64,000 bases of DNA from Bipolaris cookei. Taxonomy: Eukaryota > Ascomycota > Dothideomycetes > Pleosporales > Pleosporaceae. Made by a program: the position numbers and the translations under genes. This document shows, in pieces, positions 55,853-64,000 of the stretch (its first letter is position 1; the number at the start of each line of letters is the position of its first letter). The stretch covers positions 1 through 64,000 of the forward strand of contig NRSV01000068.1 of assembly GCA_002286855.1 (NCBI GenBank), in the 5' to 3' direction. The notes below the pieces were generated by a model, which did not search any database, was not told the origin of the DNA, and worked only from the letters and a program-made list of their open reading frames with translations.

Positions 55853-57909
55853 TATGTCCAGAACGGGCAGGCATAGAGGAGATGTAATTCGGCTATGTTG
55901 GGCAGACCGAGACTGCAACAGATTGGCAATGCGGTTTGCAATGGCTCAGTCGCCTTCTAGGATAATTTTACAAATCGCAATCTCAACTGCATGCGGGGTG
56001 ATGAGAAAACGATGAGTTGTGAGCTATGGCATAACGATTATCGTCATGTTAGATGATCGGAACTTCATGGTAGCTACATATGGAGTAAAGGGCGAACTAT
56101 CCAAGGCGAGGCATTACAGTCTACAGCTATAGCAGCCATCACCCAAAGGAGAGAAACTGGACCGTTTTGGCAGGCCGTCGTACAATCACTCTTAGATAGC
56201 TCGGAGCAAAGTTTGCTACTCGTATCGCAGACTTGTACTAAGCGAGAAATTTGAGAAAAAAGGTACAATAGAGAGCGTCCTTTAACAGCACTCTTCAAGG
56301 TATAAACTTAAGCTTAGCGAGGGTATTGTATCAATAGAAGATGCGCATAGCAGTTCTCATATGCTCAGAACGCGGATCTAACCTAGCGGTCTCACTAGTG
56401 CAAGCCATCATTCAGCATAGAAGACATGTTGAGGTGATTTTCTAGCGCATATTCTACTGTGTGAATCTTTCCCATGCCATCTTGAATAGTACATAATGGT
56501 AGAACAACCAGAAATTTTTCTGATTATTACAACCCAATTTTGGGGTTCGAGTGCCATCACCTGGAAATTTATTACGTGATAATCTATCACGTGGCTCAAG
56601 GATAACGTCTGACTAGTGAGATAATTGCTAACATCCACCGACATCCGTTGTACAAACAGACTAAGTGGTAATACATAATAAAATCGATGAGATGAAACGA
56701 TAGGATGTTTTGCAGCCTATTTGCTTGTCTTTGGCTTGAACTATGTAGCCCGTGATCCAGAGCTTGTGTGTGTACCTGTAGGACACACGATTTTCGAAAC
56801 ATCTTACTAGCTAATACGATATTCATATGTAAGAAAAACGACGAGAATTAGGGGATTTACATAGCAGGTATCTAGATATCTGCTATGTAAGAGAAAGCGT
56901 GTGGTAAGATCGATTGTTTGGATCTGCTGGAGATCCCAGCTAGTAGTAGCTATGTACTGAATGCGCTAACCCTATTGGGCAGCCACCACAATCAGGGCAC
57001 CCACCCAATGTTTGAGAACTGCAACCCCCAACAATCCTAATATACTCCCTACATACCATGATTCTAGAATCCCCAAAGTTTACGAACATTCTGTACGTGG
57101 ATGCGGGAGTAAGTGTTTGGGGTATGGCTAGGTGATGGAGATTGAGAACGCATTAATGTTCAGGCTTAAGGCATGTATGTCCGAATGCCTGTAGACCCGT
57201 TGCAGCTTTTCTCTTGAGGCACGGCATCACTGGGTGCAAATTTTGCTAATCAAACCTCAGCAGACTATTACCTGCGCACTCCTACATATAAGACATGCCG
57301 TTGCCGTCCCCTGCCTGCGCTTATAGGAGACGAGCCGGCTACATGGTATCAATTCCCAGCGCCCATCCATGTTGATGAATCCCTGCCAGGAGCGCGACGT
57401 TATTCCATAAATCGAGGCGCTACACAAGCCATATATCACCCAGCTTCATTGACACAAGTCCCCTGATCCTTGGTCGTCATCTCCGTGCAGCTGATGGGCG
57501 TGCGGCAGAAATAGAAAGACGCGTATACGGAAATTCCGGATACGATTATATGCAGCGACCTTTTTCTAAGGCCCGTGATGCTGAATGTTTCTTGCAGGCA
57601 CCAATGCCATATCATTGCTTCAAGAATCTCTATTTTTGTTGACCGCAGCTGCTTATACCAAGACGGTAAGGGTTAGGCATTTCAGTAAGGGGTGTTTAGC
57701 GACGTTGAACCACAATTGGTCATGATTGTGAAACCGAGAAAAGAAAAGAAGAATCAGAGCACACGTGTTTTCCGTTAGTAACAATGACTATAAGAGAGGA
57801 GATACGATCATTCAAATGTTCCTACTACGCTTTCCAGTTCGGTTAATGGTGCGCACACTATCCAGGCTGGCAATCACAACCCGAATTTTGTGATGGACCA
57901 CGTCACGAT
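55853..57909. other. Intergenic, no supported gene
   Basis: Several motif-free minus-strand frames (56074-56298, 56408-56644, 57257-57439). A tandem-like AGCAGGTATCTAGATATCTGCT palindrome-type stretch lies at about 56862-56886. Confidence 0.4.
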
Positions 57910-58037
<128 letters not shown>

Positions 58038-58421
58038 GAAATAACCGTACATTGGCAGGCTAAGCAGCAACCAAACCTCGCAAAGCACCTGCAGAAAACT
58101 TGAAGGATAGCTATTTCCAGAAAGGGCTCGGTGAACAGCTGTTGGCCCAATTACCGGCCATCTGTGCACATATCAGCAGTAGTGATGCTGACTTGACAGT
58201 TTGACTAGGTTTGACGAAATAATGCAAGTATAAGCAAAAGATTCTATTTCACACTGTTTTAGGTGTGACTTGCATAGTGAGAGGGGGAAGCAAAGGAGTG
58301 GATAGCTTTACTGGTAAGCGAGAGTCACTCTTACCATTGATTTCGAAGATAGATTCTAGTTCCGAAAGCGTACGGCCTGCATACTTTTCAAATAACCGAA
58401 AAAGACACTTTGGGTAGTATC

Positions 58422-61400
58422 ATGAATATTACATTGCGTCACGGAAATCAAAGTCGAAAACAACGCCAGAGACAAGAGAAGAACGCTAAAAATCATGCTG
58501 CTGGAGATTACTTTGAAGCCGGATTTTCTGGAATCTCGACACAGCATCGGGAGTTACCGAATAGTCAAGGCAGCATAATTTGGCCTTCCTCAGGTCGTGT
58601 ATCTAAATTTGGAACCCCTCGTATGGTCCAAGGACAGCCCAGTGATCCATTACCTTTCAAAAGCCTCAAATCAAATCCCGTGCAGGACATCATGCAGAAG
58701 CATGAACAGAATAGCTTTGAGAGGCAGCTTGATGTGAATCCTGGCAAACATTTGGAAGCCGTCTCACAAGATATGAATAGCTGGGTAGCAAACCTGGTAC
58801 AGCAAGACCCCAAGCAGCAGAAGTGGCTCGTCGATCGGTTGCTTAACGAGGCTTCTTTAAGATACGGAGAAGTCTTAGATCTCATCGACCGATTAGGGGA
58901 CACGTTCGTCCAACTTCCAGTCCTTATGGATCAGTATGGTGGTGTGGCGAGTTTCTGCGAACAGCATAGCCTCCTCATAGCTGTTAAGGATTCGAAGGCT
59001 AAGAGACGTGTCGAGCAGTCATCTGCAGTCAAGAACGTGAAGAAATATCAACCCGGATTAGTAGAGAACTACATTGAGCAGTTCGTCCCGAAAATACTTG
59101 ACACCCACCAAGCCATCTCAGATGTAGCTTTTGTTCTACGCCGCATCAACCTCCAAGAAGCATCCTACCTCCTGAATATGGCTGCCATACGCCGCATTGA
59201 AACACCGAACCGAACTAAAGACCGTTGGATCAATGGGGCTGACTGGGCTGAAGTGAAGAGTCTGATCAAGGAAATATGCAGCTTTGCATGCAGCAACACA
59301 TGGGGAGAGAGCGAAATGGCTCCCAGCACATGCAAAGTACTGAGGACTGAGGCTGAGAAGGCTGCCTTGACGAAATCTGATGTGAGATACAACGCTCAAA
59401 AAGCTGTCCCGTGTACGCATCCTAAAGATGGTGAAAGGTCGAATGCAGCAGCGGCTTATTGGACGAAGGTGGTAACTTATTTCCGGAATAGCACGAATCC
59501 AAACACTGGTGTGCTCTATTCAGATGAGTCAGTGAAAGCGAGCCGTCTGAAGGGGTTGGGCGTGATGCGACACAGCGTGTATCGTATTCTCGCTCCGTAC
59601 GCAATGAATATTGAGAATGAGTCCATGGAAGAGAACGAGACTTTTAAGACTGCTCGATATAATGGACAACAGCTGTGGCAGAGTAAGGAAGAAGGGGAGA
59701 GTGACGAACTGGGTTCTAGTTACGTAACAGACTTCATGGAAGAAACGATTACGCATAGCCGATTTGCGTCAGTGTCGCCAAAGACCCTACCTGCTGACGC
59801 ACATCTGCACGGTGAGAATGGAAACTACACCGATGATGCAGGAAGCAACACACTTGTGAAATCGAACCTACAGGGGATTTTTGGCAAATGTGACAGTCAG
59901 AATGCGCGAGTGTTGGAACCAGCCAATCCCAAACAAACAAAAACAGGATTATCTGGTTGATGCTTGGTATCATGAGGTCAATATGAGACGGGCTGATACA
60001 GAACCGCCTTCTCTTCAACACGGGCTCTGTTTCCATCATCCTCAGGCAATGGCCTACAATACAGGTGTTGTGAGCGGCACGAAGAACCACATCGCGCTCA
60101 ATCAGACTCTCCCTGTGTTATTTCCGAAGGAGAATAAGTACGTATAGTTTCAATCATATTATATTACGAGAAGTACTTCTCTAACTAAATTTAGGAGGGA
60201 TGACATAAATTATCGGTACCGACCCCACACAACTTCTGGGATCTTCGAAGAGCTTGATTGGGATTCGATTGGCAGGAAAACAGGGTTCACTCGTACTGTC
60301 CAACAATACGAAAAGACCGGGAGCATCGTCTTAAATTGTTTCGAATGGATCTTTGACGACCCCGAGTTAGAGAGGATTACTGACACGCTCTTCCGCATGT
60401 ACGAATACCATCAGCGTCGCGTTGATGGTCGCAAAAACCTCGGTTGGATGCGCTGCATGTGTCATTCGTTGATTCAACAGGCAATCCGAGTGGATTTGGG
60501 GTATTGGATGATGTACGCGATGCTCCGTGGAGAACACACTCTGCTCTCGTATCCGTATTACACCATGTACGCGCGAAAAGGGGCCGACACGGCCTTTCGC
60601 CATATCAATCAAGCGGTCGTTAGCGAAGGTACTGACGCAAAGCTTATGCACGGCAATATTTCCCTAGAGAACGAGGATGAGAACAATTGCACAGAACTGC
60701 TTACGGGCTTCCATCGGCATGTGCCAGAATATCGGCAATGGCGCAAGACTAATAGCCGCGCTCGTACTATAAATGCTATTCAAGGATGGAAAGATGAGGA
60801 CGACTGGCCTCAGGTCATTCAAGACAAGCTGCCTGAAGTAAAATGGATTCGCCAGCCCTGCAAGCGAGGACAAGTGCGAGTCTCTCACCCTCTGCTACCA
60901 TACGGTTCGACAGGCCCGATGACGGTAAATCGGCGGATAATTCCCTGTTGGTACGTCGCTGTACGTAACGGCATGATAGAGAACCCGAAACTGGGAACAT
61001 ATGAAGAAATCTGTAAGGCTCACCGGGAGCTCTTAGCTGCTCCGCGATCACCATCGGGGTATCCAAATAAGTATGGCGGGACCGATCAGCCTTTTCCTGC
61101 GGATGTCCGAATAGACCTACAGTCATACATCCAGAGGGCACTTGTTGGCCAGGTGCATTGGGGAGACCCTATGGTTCGCCGCGAAATGCATATCGAGTTT
61201 GGGAATGGTGATGGAGAAAGCATAAACAAATTCATTGCGAGGCAGCGGGTCCATGTGGCGAACGAGGTAAAGCGCCTTTTCCCTATAGTTGAGATGCTCG
61301 AGAGGGATGCATTTCGGGCAGTACCTGAGGAAGGCATCCCAGACCGATCATTCTTTAGCAACCAGGGTATCCATCCTTCACATGGAGATTCTGGATGGAG

Positions 61401-61722
61401 CGCTTGCGACAAAGAGGGTGTACAAGAGGAAGCGCTACGCGTGATGCAACAAGATTTGGATACGAAGCCATATGAGAGGCTGCGCGCCGTCAAATCAGGA
61501 ATGCTCGTCAGAGGTCTTTCGAGTTCACCTGTATTCACTCAGAGTTTAACATCTCCCGCCCCCTCTCGTTCGTCTCAACAAAAAGTTGAACCGTCTTGCG
61601 TTGAGTCTCAGGAGCGCTCCCATGACAGCTTCCACTCGCCTAAATGCCTTTCTACCATGGTAGAAGTGCATCAAGAAAAGATTGCGCTGCGGAGGAGTGA
61701 GCGCACCCGCCGTCTGGAATAG
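58422..61722 (+). CDS. Large protein of 1068 residues, possibly a degenerate 2-oxoglutarate-oxygenase-like fold
   Basis: Exons are 58422-59909, 59947-60137 and 60195-61722. The second intron (57 nt, GTACGT, CTAAC, TTTAG) is convincing. The first is only 37 nt (GTGTTG...ACAG), so a one-base frameshift is an alternative. The start is the first in-frame ATG. The first ~500 residues are basic and helical with no known domain (WLVDRLLNEASLRYGEVLDL). The C-terminal half contains YARKGADTAFRHINQAV, LMHGNISLENEDENNCTELL, VRVSHPLLPYGSTGP and RRIIPCWYVAVRNG. It resembles a repeat-associated fungal family in which I recall an HxD motif and a distal PHG, as in Fe/2OG dioxygenases. Here these read HIN (about 696-698) and PYG. 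That would mean lost metal ligands. Family assignment is from memory. Confidence 0.6.
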
Positions 61723-63652
61723 TCTCATGCGCAAGGTGCTATTTGTGTGCTTCTTGATAGGGGCCAATATAATTAGAAGGGGTCACACAGACGGCATATA
61801 CTATTCTAAGCGAGGCAGGGCACACTCGAGATATGTATCTGTCCATATTTGGGGTATATTTAGATGAGTAGAAGGATTTTATGCATCGATAAGTGTTGTT
61901 GTTGCACAATGAAATGCTTTGTGATGGGCTCCAAAAACTCTACACTCGTCATCTGTAGCCATTGTAAAATTTTATTAGTTAGAGATTTGCTTGTTTGGCG
62001 ATGAAAAATCGGGTCACGTCACAAACATTCCAATCCTCCTCGAATCGGATGATTGGGTAGCTGAATGGGCCAGACCTTCTGTACCCTACCAGAAGAATGT
62101 AAAGACTGTCCTATAAGATGTTATTCCACTAATCTAGTTATTGTACAATCGATTACCTTCGCACAAGGGTTATTAGGATGACGTGCATGGGCCATGTGCT
62201 TTGTATGTTGAAGGTCCTGCCATTGTCGATAAATGCGCCCAGGGAATATGTGATCAATAGCTATCTGGAAACGGCAAGCCGGTACAGCCTCTCTAGATTT
62301 CAAATGATTATGCGTCCCTTGAACGCATTTCCATAGCGACGAACAGCTGTTCGTGGCGAGTTTGAAGCACAGGCTTCGGCACTGTTGTGAACGTCAGGTA
62401 TGTATCCTCAAGTCCACATCACTCGAATGTCTCTTGTTCCCCAACCGACAGGGAAGACTTTCCGTACCGCCGTACTGGTGGCAAGCGCCCGAGACTCGGG
62501 CGCACCGTCCAGCAACCAAGGTCCACAGTTGTAAGTACCACTATGAACGACTTTGCGCATCAGATCAATCATAGAGTATCAAATTCACAAGAAACTGAAG
62601 ACTTATGCGTGCAAAAGGTCGCATAAGTACTGCAACACAACGCTTGTTGTGCAGTTCCTCACGAGATTAGCCTAGTGTCAGCCGTTGTGATGCAAGATTG
62701 ATTGTTTGGTTCTGTCAGAAATCCGGCGAAATAGTACCAGTACTAGGCTAATCCATATCTGGAAACCATCGCCCCAGAGGTGGCCTGCCCTTTCAACACC
62801 AGCTCGCAGTATGTGATTTGACGCGCATGCCCCAGTCCAGCAAACAACATGGCTATCCTACGCCCCGCCATACTTGCTGTTTTGCCTGGCCATGGTCTGC
62901 TAAAGTAACAGAAGACCATCATTTTCAACAGAATGCACGCAGCTCCTGAACGCTTTTGGGTAGCTTTGGAGCAGACATGCTGTCTATGCGCTCAACGCGC
63001 ATGTGCCCAAGGCTTCTCTGACAACAGTGTATGTCTATAAAGCGCACCCAGCTGCCGAGTCATGGTTCGTAATTTTTCATCATCGTATTACTGACACGTT
63101 CATAATCATCTACATTTAGGATCTAAACAGCAGTCGAATTCTATCTACAATAGGTCCCGGGAGCACGTTGACTGCGCACCTACAACAGCGTCTGTTGCCA
63201 CGCGGGAACTTTTGAGACGGTAAACACGGTAGCAACTGCAGTATTTGTTCTGCTTCCTCCTCTCAATGCAACAAGTCACTCACCTGTGCGGCGCACTTTA
63301 GGTCAACCACTTCCAGGCTATATTGCAGCAAAAGGTAAAGTTTGCGCAAACACATTCACACAAGGGTTCCTTGCGTGGCAAAAGCCCCTCAGTCTCTCCA
63401 CTACCAGAATGACTCTTGAATTTGCACGCTCCAATCATTTGTTCACCTAAGGTTAACAGCCCTTGAATTGTAGCAGCCTAAAACATTACCTATTAAAACG
63501 CACACTTACTGGTATGTACCAATCTATCACACGAGGTATATCTTTGTTGGCGTAACGAAACCAAGTTTCTGACGAATCATGATCTAGGCAAACCAAGGTT
63601 TTAGAGAGCCCCCAAATGCACATGCATTCTGCCCACTGCTACAAATCCAGCC
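61723..63652. other. Intergenic, no supported gene
   Basis: Short motif-free frames only (62353-62626 plus, 62743-62928 minus). GATGCAAGATTGATT at about 62690 repeats the word seen near 28048. Confidence 0.4.
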
Positions 63653-64000
63653 ATGTCGTCCTCAAGACCAAATGTCTCCCATAAACGAGCCGTGACAGTC
63701 GACCTTGCGCGACAAAGAAAGCGCCTTCGAGAAACCCGCTCACTAGACTTCGACGCCGCCGAAATTTTCCTAGTCAGCTTCGAAACCAGCTCCGTCTGCA
63801 ACACGCCCTCCCCTATCCCGCTAGACCACACAGCACCCGACATGGATACGAGCCGTTCCTATCGTGTCGGATCTCCCGCGCTTATCTCTCCACCGTTTGA
63901 CGTACTACCAGTACACGAAATACCGCAGTGGAATGGTTCTGAGTTCCGAGAGACGGTGTACAAAACACTGAAAGATGCAAATGTCTACATATGCGGACAA
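63653..64000 (+). CDS. 5' part of a gene running off the right edge
   Basis: ATG 63653 opens a frame with no stop to the last base (116 codons). It begins MSSSRPNVSHKRAVTVDLAR, continues with a basic QRKRLRETRSLDF stretch, then a Ser/Thr/Pro-rich region and EIPQWNGSEFRETVYKTLKD. There is no signal peptide. The basic start suggests a nuclear protein, but no domain was recognised. An intron within this part cannot be excluded. Confidence 0.5.
   Translation, partial: MSSSRPNVSHKRAVTVDLARQRKRLRETRSLDFDAAEIFLVSFETSSVCNTPSPIPLDHTAPDMDTSRSYRVGSPALISPPFDVLPVHEIPQWNGSEFRETVYKTLKDANVYICGQ

Overview
The window looks like a repeat-rich part of a filamentous ascomycete genome, probably a dothideomycete of the Pleosporales type. 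The reasons are short GT-AG introns (about 37-67 nt, many with CTGAC/CTAAC-like branch sites), a Zn2Cys6 transcription factor, a Dfg5-type GH76 enzyme, F-box, BTB and 2EXR proteins, Fot/pogo-type DDE elements, a Tad-like LINE fragment, and relics whose damage is almost all C-to-T or G-to-A. That damage pattern resembles repeat-induced point mutation (RIP). Species cannot be named from the sequence alone.

Layout. 1-3.5 kb is AT-rich, degenerate repeat DNA. 3.5-6.4 kb holds a convergent pair: a PGAP4-like glycosyltransferase gene broken by one in-frame TGA, and an intact three-exon GH76 (Dfg5-like) gene. Both families are tied to GPI glycans. 7.5-8.3 kb is a probable AhpD-like relic. 9.7-10.0 kb is a 104-residue gene. 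11.2-14.5 kb is a four-exon zinc-cluster regulator of 1039 residues. 14.8-17.0 kb has an unidentified gene relic and an F-box gene. 18.8-20.9 kb is a three-exon gene of unknown function. 22.9-23.9 kb is a methyltransferase-like pseudogene. 24.4-25.9 kb encodes a PD-(D/E)XK nuclease-like protein. 26.7-27.9 kb joins a truncated PAQR receptor gene to a LINE fragment. 29.1 kb is a frameshifted 2EXR gene. 30.2-31.4 kb encodes a second PD-(D/E)XK-like protein. 32.8-33.9 kb is a BTB gene and 35.7-36.1 kb a small two-exon gene.

36.6-42.8 kb is a cluster of three DDE transposons of very different condition. The first has three stops. The second has complete 49-bp terminal inverted repeats but five TAG stops and two lost catalytic Asp. 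The third is intact and abuts the second across one shared TA dinucleotide. 42.8-47.6 kb is gene-poor with a kinase-like relic. 47.7-49.2 kb is a two-exon gene with an in-frame minisatellite. 49.5-53.8 kb is a graveyard: a second copy of the unidentified relic, a fossil NLR (PNP-like domain plus NB-ARC/NACHT), dispersed repeats, a DDE relic, an ankyrin-like fragment, and an assembly join marked by a single N beside a perfect 128-bp duplication. 54.4-55.9 kb is an F-box-like gene. 57.9 kb has a (CAA) run of about 128 bp. 58.4-61.7 kb is a three-exon gene of 1068 residues, possibly a degenerate 2-oxoglutarate-oxygenase-like fold. A partial gene begins at 63,653 and runs off the right edge.

No operon-like or pathway-level cluster is evident except the possible GPI-glycan pair. 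Intron boundaries and family names come from reading the sequence and from memory of the families; no database search was possible.
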